From Isohypsibius dastychi (lineage: Eukaryota; Tardigrada; Eutardigrada; Parachela; Isohypsibiidae), in contig JAQIWT010000080.1 of NCBI GenBank assembly GCA_034696485.1, positions 1 to 38,217 on the forward strand: 38,217 nt of DNA, given 5' to 3'. The translations under genes were made by a program, and so were the position numbers. Shown piece by piece: positions 1 through 10,469 of the stretch. The stretch's first letter is position 1, and each line of letters opens with the position of its first letter. Under the pieces are notes generated by a model. That model was given only the letters and a program-made list of their open reading frames with translations. It searched no databases and was not told where the DNA came from.

Positions 1-1700
1 GATACCAGGGTTTTGGCACAGCATTCTGGAACGATCCCGGGAAAGGCAGTGTGAGTGTTTCATTTGGGCTCTACATTTCAGGTCTCTAATAGGAAGTTTG
101 TAGATTACGTTGTTTGTTTGTATGATGACAACTGCGTGCAGAAATTCACTCCAGAGCAGCTCACTCTTGAAACATTCAAGCCCCGTTCGTCTCTGCTTGA
201 AACTTACCAAGGAAAAGATGCGTTAGAAGTTGGGATGGAAGTTCGGCTTCGCTGGAATGCACGTTTCTGGCGATGTAAAGCTACCATCGTTGGCGTGGAT
301 GTGGATTCTTCCGCAATGGACCGCGTTTTTGATGAATACGACAAGAAACGACAGGCTACGGTACGATCTACTTCCTCGAGAAACAACAAGTTTGTTCTTC
401 CAGCTAAAACGATGAAAGGGTCATCTACGCTCATTTATCAATGCTAAAACGTTGATTTGACTGTTTTGTCTTTTATCTGTGTCTCATCTGCTCCGACTGA
501 CTAAACAATTCTCCAGGGTAAAACTCAGCCAACCGGTAAACTGCGTTCCAAAAAGAAGCCGAATCACTTGGACAAGCTCGATGAGCAGCGTCAACAACGA
601 CAGAATTTGGTGAACAGTTCATTAGAGCAACATTCACGTTCAGTCGACCCAGATGCAGTGGAAGTTGTTAGTGACCAACTGCAAACTCCGAACGTTTCTG
701 CAGCTGCGGAGACACCCGTGATTAGAGCTGTCCAAACTTCCGAATCTCTGGTTTCTGAGCATTCCCAGTCAGTGTCGTACAGTGACCAGGACACATCGCA
801 TGGGTCAACTGGAACTTCGAGTGTTTTTTGTGGTCAAGGTAAACCTGAATGTTTCTCTTTGTGGCTAATCCGTGATGATGTTGATCATGTAGATTTAAAC
901 GAGCAAGACTCGGGAATTCAGGGGGAAGAACAAGTAGGTGAAGACGTGGAGTCGCTGAAGAGGAAAGCTAAACGATATTCGCAGAAACTCAAAGGTACCA
1001 CAACACCTTTCATGCACGTTTGCACAAGTTACTGTTTTGATGTGTGATAACTTCTGCAGAGATTCGAATGAAGCTTAAAGAAACTGAAGGACCAGGACAG
1101 ACACTCGCTAGAAAAGGTGAGATATACTTTTCTTGGTCTTTTGCTTCAAACGAAAAATTGATGTGCCCAATCGGTGTACACGTAGAACACAGTTGAACAA
1201 ACAATTCACAATTTTCCCTTTCAGATGTACCAAAAATCGAATGGACTTTTCTTGACGAAGAACGCCGTGAACAGCGCACTATTTACTGCAAGCTGGAGAG
1301 GAAGTCGCAGATATGGGTCCCAAAAGACGAACTGACGACAGCGAAGGAAACTGCCATTAGCGTTAAGAAGTACGCAAACAAGCTGTTGTGGTCAATCCTT
1401 ATGACGCCGGAAGATATGTTGAAAGCGAAGGAATGCAAAATTTCCGGAGTGGGATTCTCGAAACTATTTGGAAAAGAAAACATGGAATCAGTCTACCGTA
1501 CGAGCAGCTTATGAACAATGAACTAGACGGTTCTAATCTTCTTAAATTTTGCAGAACACCTTGCGCAATTCAGGCAAGCTCAGATCAACTCAAAAGCGAA
1601 GGGAAAGTGGACGAAGCCAATGAAAGACCGAACTGTTGTTTTTAATGTCTGGAGAAAAAGCTTCGATGATAGAATGCGACTTCTTCGTCGATTGAAGTAA
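1..1700 (+). CDS. BEN-domain-like nuclear protein, 3' part
   Basis: Proposed exons are 1-50 (partial), 82-360, 517-838, 893-994, 1060-1116, 1225-1497 and 1555-1700 (TAA at 1698). All phases agree and give about 408 residues with the 5' end missing. The first exons encode a possible Tudor/chromatin-reader-like segment containing VRLRWNARFWRCKATIVGVD. A low-complexity Ser/Gln-rich linker follows, then a Lys-rich helix. The C-terminal third reads like a BEN domain, with NKLLWSILMTPEDML and GVGFSKLFGKENMESVYQ, followed by a basic tail. BEN domains bind DNA and act in chromatin and transcriptional repression; that role is inferred here. The donor at 361 is the least certain junction. The intron at 51-81 is only 31 nt. 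An AATAAA lies 120 bp past the stop. Confidence 0.6.
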
Positions 1701-1819
1701 CTTTTGAGCTAGTGTTCGTTATTTATCTGGATCGGAATCGATTTCGTTCGTGTGACTCGATGAGAAAATCCGTGCATGGAAAATTCGTGTCTGTGTAGAC
1801 AAGCAAATATCTTACGGAA

Positions 1820-1825
1820 AATAAA
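1820..1825 (+). promoter_or_regulatory. AATAAA polyadenylation signal of the BEN-like gene
   Basis: A canonical AATAAA hexamer lies 120 bp downstream of the TAA at 1698-1700 on the coding strand. No other gene follows in this orientation, so it is the natural 3' end of the first gene. Confidence 0.5.
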
Positions 1826-2312
1826 AGCCGGTCCGATGAATTTCTCGTGTCACATTTTATTCTTACTTCGGAAAAAACGGGCGGATTTAAGGGTGATAAA
1901 TTTCGGACGAAAACATCCGTGAAAAAGTCCTGAATTACATGTGAAACGATATCTATACACATGCTTATATTTTACTAGGGTACTCGACCGGGTGGATGAA
2001 AGAAGATTCGGCTTTCGTTTTTAGCTCGTTTGTGGGTGTGTGAAATGACTCTCGGATCTTGATTCAGCATTCTCTTTCCCCGTGCCGGGATAAAACTGCC
2101 ACTAGAACTGCGTTCTGCTTTCTGTAGGGAGGAGTGTCCACAATTGCTAGTCCACCATTGAGAGCTCGGTTTTGATGCAGTATTCAGTTGCTTCGCTTGA
2201 ATTCCTGTTGAACAGTTAGTCACAGATCTCTGAAGTGTGCGCCCCCCCCCCCCCGCATTTCGTATTCATAGATATGGATAACATTCGTACAGGTTTTCGT
2301 ATAATTCCGAGT
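1826..2312. other. Intergenic, no gene seen
   Basis: Open frames on the minus strand here lack splice context and recognisable motifs. The stretch contains a run of 13 C at 2242-2254. I see nothing else in it. Confidence 0.5.
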
Positions 2313-2461
2313 GTACTGTACTGCCTCGACCTGAAGGTTTTTTTGATTGATCAATCAGCGCAGGAAGACCGGCCAGGCAGAGCGCGTGACACTGTCGCTC
2401 TGGGGTAAAATTTCCTGCCTGGGTGATCTATTCTCACCTTCAGGTCGCGGCAGTGCAGTAC
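2313..2461. repeat. 149-bp imperfect inverted repeat (foldback element)
   Basis: The left arm 2313-2338 (gtactgtactgcctcgacct...) and the right arm 2436-2461 are reverse complements at 24 of 26 positions. Weaker complementarity continues inward around aggcaggaaat. The whole unit could fold into a long hairpin. It looks like a small foldback or MITE-type element. No clear target duplication was seen. Confidence 0.7.
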
Positions 2462-2647
2462 ATAAATGGACTCTAGGGGTGCACACGTGTGATTTAGACA
2501 TCAGAAAATGAAGATTGGTAAAGGGCTGGTTCGTACAACTGTTGATGGTCATACACATTTAACAACAAATCTTTGGCTCAATATTTTTCTGACGCTTCTC
2601 GAAAAATCAATTTCGTGGGAATGATGTTTTTAGTGTTTTACGTTTGG

Positions 2648-3165
2648 TTAAGGAGAAGTTGCGTTCGGACTAACCAGCAGTGAAAAGAAACCCAAAAAAT
2701 TCTCGAAAATCATGCGGCAGCGGAGATGTCCTGTAGTTGTAAACACAAGGCTCAATGCTTCGGATTCATCCGGATCTTGCTCCGAAAGCGTCACACGACC
2801 GTCACGGCACTCGGCAGTCAGCTTCTCGCTGGACAACGCCTTCTGATTTGGACTGCTCTCTAGCAAGAAGTGGTGAGCTCGGTACAAGATCAGTCTGCAT
2901 CCAAATGTAAGATCAGTGTTGAACGATAATTGCAGTGCGTTGCTGTCACTCCCAAGCGGTCCAGTGAAATTCACTTTGCCTTTGGAACAGCTGATGGTAA
3001 CAGGAGGAGTTGCCAACCAAGCGGCTGCATCGCAGTTTGCACTGACAGGCTTCCCCGTGGTCGTTGGCCGAGGAAGGGGACTAGGTTTCACCGAATTCGG
3101 GGACTCAAGAGTCGTTGCGGATGAGCCGCTTAGTGCTTGAGTTGGCAATATTGTCTCGTCGTACG
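2648..3165 (-). CDS. Unknown Cys-repeat protein, 3' exon
   Basis: The frame is open on the minus strand from about 3298 to a TAA at 2648-2650. The longer frame has no ATG, so upstream exon(s) are needed. A good acceptor (ctcttacag) ends at 3166, giving a likely exon 2648-3165. After a Ser/Thr/Pro-rich segment come two similar units of about 45 residues: ISCSKGKVNF...LTFGCRLIL, then AECRDGRVTL...GHLRCRMIF. Each unit has two Cys and a LxFxT core, which suggests internal duplication and a disulphide-bonded extracellular module. A hydrophobic patch (CALLFLQL) lies upstream, but its exon status is unclear. I do not recognise the family. A partial copy lies at 6867-7100. Confidence 0.45.
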
Positions 3166-3996
3166 CTGTAAGAGTACGATACTGTAGTTGGTACTCATAT
3201 GATGTACGCACACAATTTACAGAAATAAAATCATAGAAACGCTGACTGAGTTGCAGGAACAGTAGCGCGCAGAGTGGACGGCTTAATCGCCGTACCAATT
3301 TATAAAATGTGGCAGATTTGATGTTTATATGTGAAGCTCATTTCGATCAGATATGTCAATTGTAAACAACTGCTTCGTGTCTGTCGTGACCAGGTTGAAG
3401 CTGGGAGTACCGCACTCGGTCCTCTTGAAAGCAGCTTTGTTCCAGCAATGCTGACAACATACTGTATGTATCGTCGATGCAGAATATCATGGAATGCCCG
3501 GGATAACTTACATTACGAGTAACAAAATTCTTACCTCGTATCGGTAACAACTTTTCTCGATGGTTTTGATTTCGTTCTTTGCCCAACCCACGATTTCAGA
3601 ATATTCCGGGGAAGAATTTTCGACTTGACTGTGAGGAGAATCTACTGACCAGATTGCTTGGAACGCTACAATATCTCACACCGATTCACATCAGTGTGCG
3701 TACCTGCCCACCGAACGAGCGTTGTTATTTGAAGTGTTTATTGTTATTTGAATTCGCAACTTGTTTAAACTACACTCAAACCTCCCATCGTTTTCGCCTC
3801 TCTTCGCTTCGAATTCCCTTTGCTTTATGTACCGCCAGACTGACTTAATGTAGAATCAGAGCTCCACTCAAAACTTTTTTCACTTCGGAACTCTCTTCGT
3901 TTCATTTTCCCAGCTGGACCGCTATATAAAATCATCGGAGTTTTCGGTGTATTCAAACCAACCAACCTTCGTCCATACTACTCCAAGGGTGATCAC
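3166..3996. other. Intergenic; promoter-like TATA motif and a dispersed repeat
   Basis: No gene was recognised. At 3885-3960 a segment containing cagctggaccgct is similar to a segment near 21690-21780 inside the arylsulfatase intron, so it is probably a dispersed repeat. It includes a TATATAAAA motif on the plus strand at about 3922-3930, but no plus-strand gene follows, so I do not assign a promoter. Confidence 0.4.
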
Positions 3997-6093
3997 CTAG
4001 AAAACATGCTCTGTGCATGATTCGTAGCAAGGACTAAAACTTGAATACCTACTCCAGTCGCCCTTGCAGATATATCCGTTTTTGGTCGTGTTGTTTCCCA
4101 CCACAAACTTGAATGGCTTATTATTGAAGCTACCAGCATATATCGTCATCCGCTTGGAAAGTTTGGTACTGTTTGTTTCAAATGGCGAGAATTCGGGTAT
4201 AATACTAAAGAGCACCAAAACATGAACGAACAAATAATTTCACTGCAGGCACCCAAAAGCATGGACCCACATGCCGGCAAGATCGCTGTATAGTCGGTAA
4301 GATTCGCCGTCATTCCATTCCCACCTGAATCAATCAAAAACAATAAGTTACTGCTTATCAGACAAGTGAAAGTACCGTTACCAGACCTGCCGTTTTCGTA
4401 GGTCAGCCCAACCCAGTACCACTCGGACCTGGCCAGCCTAGTGGTTAAAAATTCCTGAAACACAAACTTACACTCAAGAAACAACCTAAGTATCCGGGTA
4501 AAAATTCCTATAAAAACGCTTCGCGGACCGGTATTGCTATATGTCCACCTTTGGCAGGCATGGTGGCCCTTCCCCCTCTAAATCAACAAAAGGCGACAGG
4601 GTAGCCTAGCCAGGGACTCGGAGGCTCGTGTACCAGCATAAAACGGAATCTCGGCGCCGATTTTTGCGATCAAAATCTCGCTGCCTCCCTGTCACCCAGT
4701 CAGATTAAAACATTTGATTGGGTCACGTGGTTGATTGGTTAGTTATGCTAGAGGGTCCAGTTTTTCGATCAGAAAGGTCAAGCTACATCATAGGAGGGCT
4801 AGGGGGCAGCGAGATTCCGATCGTAAAAATCGGCGCCGAGATTCCGTTTTATGCTGGTAATTCAACTTGATCCTACTGTCCATAACCCAACATGAAGATG
4901 GAATTTTAGCGGAGTAGACCTTAAAATTTTCTTGAAACGAACTCCAATGTTTTGCATGTCGAAAAAATTATCTTTTCATGGGGCCGAGATGTTACGTTTA
5001 TGAGACCATTGAAACCAATGGTGCCCTGAGGTCAGAATGGTGTGGTCAGTTGTTGGAGAATGGTGCCCCGAGGAAATGGATGGGGCCAACGGTGCCCCGA
5101 GTCTCACCAAAAAATAATTCCTGCATTAAGCTGTTCTGTAAAAAAGCTCATTTTATGGCGTGATTTCCGGCTGTGACACCGCAACCGGGTGTGACGTCAG
5201 CTCTCGTGGCATCACTTCTGATTATGATGTCACTCTTAAAACCTCGTCCCCTCAAATTACAAAGGCAACTGAATACAAAAATTATGTGGAAGAAGTCACT
5301 GAGAATATACCGGCTTGCACTGTAATTAATTATAAATAATAATATTAATAATTATATTATAATTATTAATTATAATCAATATAATACTATTACTAATGAG
5401 AGCCGTGCAAGCGGGTATTGCTTTGTTACTGTATACAGGAGTTGACGCTGTGTTCATGTAAAATTGAATGTGCGGGCACCACTTCTCGTCTCGACAACGG
5501 TCACCGATTGTTGATATGAAAAGACTTTGCTATTAATAGGGACCAGATAGAATTGGGGGATGGGTCGACCAATCGCTTTGACTTATTTGCAAAAACCTAC
5601 CAGTCTACCTAACACAGTGCCCATGTGGGGTCATTCTAACTTCTCACACCTCCTTGGGGAAGGACACAAGGTTTGTCAATTGCCAAATAACTCAACCCCC
5701 GGTTATGGAAAGTGAAAGAGTCGATTCGGATGTTTGAAGTCAAAGAAGCAGAGATGGTGTGTGAAAATGCTTACGAGCTCTTGTGCATCTTCAATTGTAA
5801 CCAGTCTTCCACCACGGGTGTTACATTCCAAGACGGCATCTACGTAGTTTTTCCTGTCCGGTTCTGGGACTGACAACGCACTTTGATATCGATGGATATA
5901 ATAACATTGCTTTGTGCCGCTTCTGTGACTCCATTCTCGACCAGGGCATCTCTGTCCAAATGTCGTCGATGCTGCAGAAAGAAAGAAAAAATTCTGTCAT
6001 GTGCAAAAGCTAGAAAAAAAAGTGTACTTTACCGAGAACCAACAGAAAGAATACCAGGCTGATATCTCTTAGATGACCTGTAGTCCCCATCAT
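3997..6093 (-). CDS. Secreted C-type lectin
   Basis: Five exons close in phase to 204 aa: 6033-6093 (ATG at 6093), 5775-5971, 4387-4454, 4244-4324, 3997-4204 (TAG at 3997). Residues 1-26 form a signal peptide with core SLVFFLLVLA. The C-type lectin-like domain begins at C29 (CPGREW) and runs through GGRLVTIEDAQEL, EWYWVGL (97-103), RWEWNDG (109-115), AGMWVHAFGC and a closing GYICKGD. These are the classic hydrophobic core and Cys positions of the fold. The EPN or QPD sugar-specificity tripeptide is not evident, so carbohydrate binding is uncertain. A short tail adds two Cys. The third intron is only 39 nt. The second, about 1.3 kb, holds a MITE and an AT-rich inverted repeat. Secreted immune or adhesion roles are typical of the family, not shown here. 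Confidence 0.88.
4631..4859. mobile_element. MITE with about 60-bp terminal inverted repeats and TA flanks
   Basis: The left end (CCAGCATAAAACGGAATCTC...) at 4633-4690 and the right end at about 4801-4857 are reverse complements with only a few mismatches over about 58 bp. The interior of about 110 bp has no coding potential. Both ends are bounded by TA (4631-4632 and 4858-4859), the target-site duplication of Tc1/mariner-type transposases. The element sits in intron 2 of the C-type lectin gene. It is non-autonomous and would depend on a transposase elsewhere. Confidence 0.82.
4980..5110. repeat. Short imperfect repeats of ggtgccc(c/t)gag
   Basis: Three spaced copies of ggtgccc(c/t)gag occur at about 5020, 5072 and 5091 within the lectin intron. 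They are only similar, not periodic, and the meaning is unclear. Confidence 0.35.
5307..5418. repeat. AT-rich inverted repeat capped by matching GC arms
   Basis: Arm 5307-5320 (ataccggcttgcac) matches the reverse complement of 5405-5418 at 13 of 14 positions. The roughly 84-bp core is almost purely A/T and is itself partly palindromic (attaattataa, attattaattataat). It lies inside the long lectin intron. It could be a tiny MITE or a cruciform-forming site. Confidence 0.6.
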
Positions 6094-6866
6094 ATTTTAA
6101 CGCATCATGTCAGTCATCTAAGAAACAAAAGCGTGAAAACTTTTCTGACACGAAAAGGTGTGAGGCTCACAAGTTATAAGGTCAAGGAATGGCGAGCACA
6201 TGTACAACCAAAAAAGACAAACTGGAACTGGTCGATCACGATCCGATTGCATACTACAAACTGAGTCTGCGTTGTCAAACGCTAATCTTTGGTAAGATAT
6301 CTCGTTCATTAGGCGAACAGTTAAGCGGACTTTTGCGATAGTATTGACAGCGTTTATCGTAATAGATTGGTTCTGTATGTCTCAGAAACTGGAAACCCAT
6401 GACTGTAAATTCCGGCAGTTGGAAAAAGGTCAGCTGTGGGTAGGTGGTTCAATAAGCCGTTTATAGGTGGACATAGCTGCCCTTGTTTTCATGCGATTCT
6501 TTCCGTTCGCGTGAATAAAATTTCTTCGAAGTCTTTCATCACCAACAAAAACGCCTTTTAGAAAGTGATTCTGTCAACATTCTGAATTTTCAACGATCTG
6601 AAAATTAGGCAGCCTCTACAGGTATGGTTGATTCCAAACTGTTTCAAACTGAAAACTACAGAAGACTTTATATTACAGTGGTATTAAAGACTTCATATTG
6701 ACTTGTCGATTTTCTTGACAGTAATTTGCACTTCCCTCATCTGTCAAGATGATAGGAACAGCATGCTACGATAGCACAGAACAGAACAGAAATCAGTGGG
6801 AGGGTTCACGCTCATGGAGCCAGGTACCACACTCTTTCGTACCAGAACGCGATTTTTTGATACACT
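6094..6866. other. Lectin upstream region, no gene seen
   Basis: This holds the 5' flank of the lectin on the minus strand. I found no convincing TATA box or exon here. The open frames are short and unrelated to known motifs. Confidence 0.4.
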
Positions 6867-7100
6867 GAACAACAAATCATTTAGCTCGATATTTTCCTGA
6901 TGTTTTTCGAAAAATCAGTTTTGTGGGAATGATGTTGTCACTCCCGTGCTGTCCTGTGAACCCCGCTTTGCTTCTAGAACAGCTGATGGTAACGGGAGGA
7001 GTAACCAGCCAAGCGGCTGCATTGCAGTGTGTACTGACAGGATTCCCCGATGTCGTTGGATGGGCAGTTGATCTAGACCTAACATCGTCGCGGATTCAGA
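6867..7100 (-). pseudogene. Internally deleted copy of the Cys-repeat gene at 2648
   Basis: Bases 6867-6933 match 2559-2625 (the 3' flank of the parent gene). The match then jumps directly to parent position about 2943 and continues to about 7065. About 317 bp of the parent, covering the second Cys unit and the stop, is therefore missing. In the retained coding part the frame is still open on the minus strand and keeps NAAAWLVTPPVTISC. After the junction it runs into unrelated codons and a stop. It is a duplication relic, or possibly the last exon of a shortened paralogue. Confidence 0.72.
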
Positions 7101-7104
7101 AGAA

Positions 7105-7500
7105 GATGCAGGTCTATAGTTGATGGTTAGGGTCTAGTATAGCCTAGCAACACACCCCTACCAACACACCCATACGCGCGCACCTGTGTACCCACATGCC
7201 CACATCCATGGGTCTGGGTGCATGAATGTAGGCAGCTTATACCGTACTTTTGTACTTTCGTTGACGACTAGGGCTCACCATCGAGCATTTATAAGGGGGG
7301 GGGGACAAAAATGGGGGTCTGTATTAATATATACCAGACAGCAACTAATCGAGACGCAAAACGACTGTCCGTCAAAATTAATATGTTAAATACGAAAAGC
7401 GGTGAGATCGGGAGAGAGGAACAGATGAGAACATACATTTTACCGCGTGAACGAAGGAAAAAACGACAACTTTTGTTTGATTCGTAGTCATCAGTGATGG
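7105..7500. other. Spacer downstream of the GPCR, no gene seen
   Basis: Contains a CA/CACACC-rich stretch near 7150-7200 and a run of 10 G at 7295-7304. No exon was recognised. Confidence 0.4.
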
Positions 7501-8524
7501 TCAACCCCTTCCCGCCAGCCGAAGAAGAATGACGTGGACACTGCGTATTTTTAGAACAAATGCTTGCTGGTATTGGAGACTGAGTACGCACAGCAGAATC
7601 TGAAAACAGAAGAGTGTTCTTTCATCTTGATGCTCACCAATAATTGGTATTTACTGGATTGAACGCATTTATGAAAAACATGGCGTGTCGTATCCACAGT
7701 GCCAGAACTGGATTTGCTTGAACTTCACGTAGGTACCACCGCGAAATCGGATTAATCAAGAAAAAAAGGGCGTGGAGGCAACAGGAAAAAAACAAGATTC
7801 TGATCATTGTTATACGTTTTTTCCATTTCGCTCTAGTAATCGTCGCCCCTGGATTAACTGTGCGCTCTCGGCGCAGGAGTACGACTTTCGTGAACAAAAG
7901 AAGGTAGAACGCGAACATGACGCATGTTGGCGATATCAATCCAAGAGAGTTAGTCAGTAAAACCAGATTGACATCAATGTTTTCTTCAGGCAAAATTCCG
8001 CATGTTGACCATGGCCCGTATGTCGTAATCTTCCCGTAGAGTTGAAGCTACGTGGGTAGCACCGAGCAGCATCCAGCCAACCAGACGAACAGAATGGTCA
8101 AAGTCATGGCTCGAAAGGTCACGAATTTCTTATAACTCAGCGGGAAGTAAATGGCTATGAAACGATTGAAAGCCACCATCGCCTGAGTCCAGCATGCCAC
8201 ACAAAGTGGAGTGATGATCACTGTGTCTGCTAGTGGGCAGATTGAGGGGGAATATCGGCCGAACTGACCCAAAAACGTCATGAGAGCGTTGGAGGTTTGG
8301 GAGACACTCAAACTGAAACATTCGACAAGAAGGAGGTGGCAGATGAGAACTCCGAGACCACTTCGCAAAGCTGTTGTTGTCAGAATTGTCATTGCGAGGG
8401 TCATGTTACAAATGGCACCGAATATCGCGTTGGTCATAACGATAATGAACCCGGTTCGTAATCCAGAGTAATGAGTGATCCATGGCGAGTCAAGAATTGT
8501 GAAATTAAGACTGACATTCGACAT
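7501..8524 (-). pseudogene. Class A GPCR with one in-frame TAG
   Basis: Exons 7655-8524 and 7501-7599 give a 322-codon rhodopsin-like receptor. ATG is at 8524, with N-glycosylation sites NVS and NFT. TM1 lies near residues 23-47, TM2 57-79, TM3 96-118 with C96, then FNRF (119-122) in place of DRY, and TM4 138-156. The second extracellular loop carries the partner C175 in WSTCG. TM6 holds FSCCLHALFFLINP, and TM7 joins across a phase-0 intron as AFNP/ILL. Helix 8 is YQQAFVLKIRSV. Codon 159 (8048-8050) between TM4 and the loop is TAG. The frame on both sides is the same and the protein continues normally, and no splice choice removes the stop in phase. It may be a very young pseudogene, a polymorphic null, readthrough or a base error. 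The ligand is unknown. Confidence 0.75.
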
Positions 8525-9708
8525 CTTTTTTGACGGATATATTAATCCGCGGAACCAAGGAAAGGATCTTTCTTATACATGACGTATGTAATGACAGTGA
8601 CTCATTTGAATTTTCCAGTGAAGAGATATTATACATATGATGACGGAGAGAGTGTTCACGAACTGGAAATACTATTCCTGGTGCTCCACAGCAATGCTTG
8701 GAAAGCACGATAAAAAGCGCAACGATTTCCTGCCATGTCCCTTATGATGGCGATTACGCGTTTCTATCGGTTCATTGAAAGCTAATAACATGAGAGCCAT
8801 TTCTCGTGCCTACGTATCTTAATCCACAAATAATCTTTTTCGCAGATTGGCCTTTTTTTGAAACACAGTTGCCTGGTAAAATGAAAGTGTATCATTCAAG
8901 CTTGATTGGTCCACTTGATAACCCTGATCACGAGGACTATAATACTGTATTATTAGTGGATAGTTTGCTGGAATTGACAGCGACTGTGAATCTTCGGCAC
9001 ACAGGCTCTGTGACACAGCGTATGGCGCTTTGAGATGACGTTTTTCGAAAAACAACTTTGAGCTTCTTTCGAATATTGATGCGTTTTTGTTTATTAAACA
9101 TTAAGTTTTGGGAGAAAAAGCTTAGCAAGAACAAATTCTGGAACAACTGAGAGTCTCGACACTTTGTTATAAAGTCAGTATGGTTGAACGTCCAGTTAAC
9201 AAAATCATTAATTATTATTCTGGGTTGTATTTCCGGTTGCAGGTGTATAAAGAATGAAGGCACGGTCGCCTAAGAACACTGAATGCTGAGGCTCTGATGA
9301 TCTGCGTTTCTGCACGCCCCTTTGCGGCCCCTTTGCGGCACCCTTTGTTTACACTCAGGAATGTTTCTGACACTTTCTGGTGAAGAAATGTCCTTTGCGT
9401 TATGACGTACCATCTTGTAAGCCGTGCTCGGTCGTTGGAATAAATGCTATCCCAGAAGTTCCTAAATTTTCAATATTCTTTCTTCTGATGTACTGTACAT
9501 AACGAGGATCACCCGTACCATTCAGACACATCGCTCATACTTCCCTGATGAGTACTCCAAATCACAAAAAATGACATTTAATTCAGAAGTGCATCGTGAG
9601 AACAGATAAGCTTTTCAGTGACTTCCATGAAGATCCACTGGTAGTTCTTTTGAATTCAATCTCCAAAACCTTAATGCACCAAACAGGGATTCAATGCAAC
9701 TGGAGAAT
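8525..9708. other. Intergenic, no gene recognised
   Basis: About 1.2 kb between the GPCR start and the first small HSP stop. A minus-strand frame at 8937-9263 (108 codons) has no recognisable domain or splice partners. A small direct repeat of cccctttgcgg is seen near 9316-9340. Confidence 0.4.
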
Positions 9709-10469
9709 TTAACCGGCCTCGTTCACTTGACGGCGAGGATGAGCGACATGATCATGTGGCATCTCTGTGCTGTTCTTTGACGACACAGGTTCGAATGGTG
9801 CATCTATGGTCAACAGGCCTCCTGGACTAAGGCGTGACCTTGAGTGCTCTAGATGGGCTCCCTCCGGAATATCCACAGACCGGCTGAAATGCCGTCGAAT
9901 GGCAAAGTCCTGGAAAAATCAAGTCTGACTGAAGAATACAAACTACGAGCGCTAACGCACGTCAGTTGATTCTTCATGGCTTCCAAAGACGACCAGTTTA
10001 CCTTCCATAGTTTTGACTGAAAGATTATGTGTTGCATTAAACAAGACCGAAAGCGTAAGAATAACCATTATACTATGAATTTCTTCAGGTTGGAATCCAG
10101 TCACATCGATCTCAAAATGAACCAGCTTCCGATGATCAGGTGATTCAATAATCCTTGGCAAAACTGGAACAGCCGGGCTTACCTGCGACCAAGATTGCTC
10201 ATACTCTTTTGCTACATCTGAAAGTTTATCACATGGCTCACCAGCGTTGGAACAATGTCTTGGCTCGGCGGCGGAACGGCATATCTCAGTCTGGAATCCA
10301 AACGGCGCTCCAACTCATCCATATGTCGGTTCATTCGATGAAACTGGAAAACGGAACAGTGGAGGCCATCGTGAGAAGCTTCACACCTTACTTCACGATC
10401 TATATGCTCGGCGTGGTCATCGCGGTCTAGTTGGTCTTCATGACCAATATGCACGTATGGAAACATCAT
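9709..10469 (-). CDS. Small heat-shock protein (alpha-crystallin family), copy A
   Basis: Five exons close in phase to 181 aa: 10392-10469, 10242-10343, 10074-10182, 9961-10016, 9709-9909 (TAA at 9709). The start is MMFP at 10469. The second exon begins FHRMNRHMDELERRLDSRL, a motif shared with copy B. The alpha-crystallin domain runs from VHFEIDVTGFQPEEIH through KTMEGKLVVFGSHEE to RRHFSRSVDIPEGAH and a final SPGGLLTIDAP. These are ATP-independent chaperones that hold unfolding proteins. The third intron is 57 nt, a multiple of three and stop-free, so its retention would insert 19 residues into the domain. Copy B, 582 bp away on the same strand, has the same intron positions and phases. Confidence 0.9.

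Noticed and set aside
3922-3930. TATATAAAA as a plus-strand promoter
   Set aside because: No plus-strand gene follows, and the motif lies in a dispersed repeat whose other copy lacks it.
8028-8049. 22-nt intron removing the GPCR TAG
   Set aside because: It is too short and shifts the frame out of the second extracellular loop, which contains the expected Cys.
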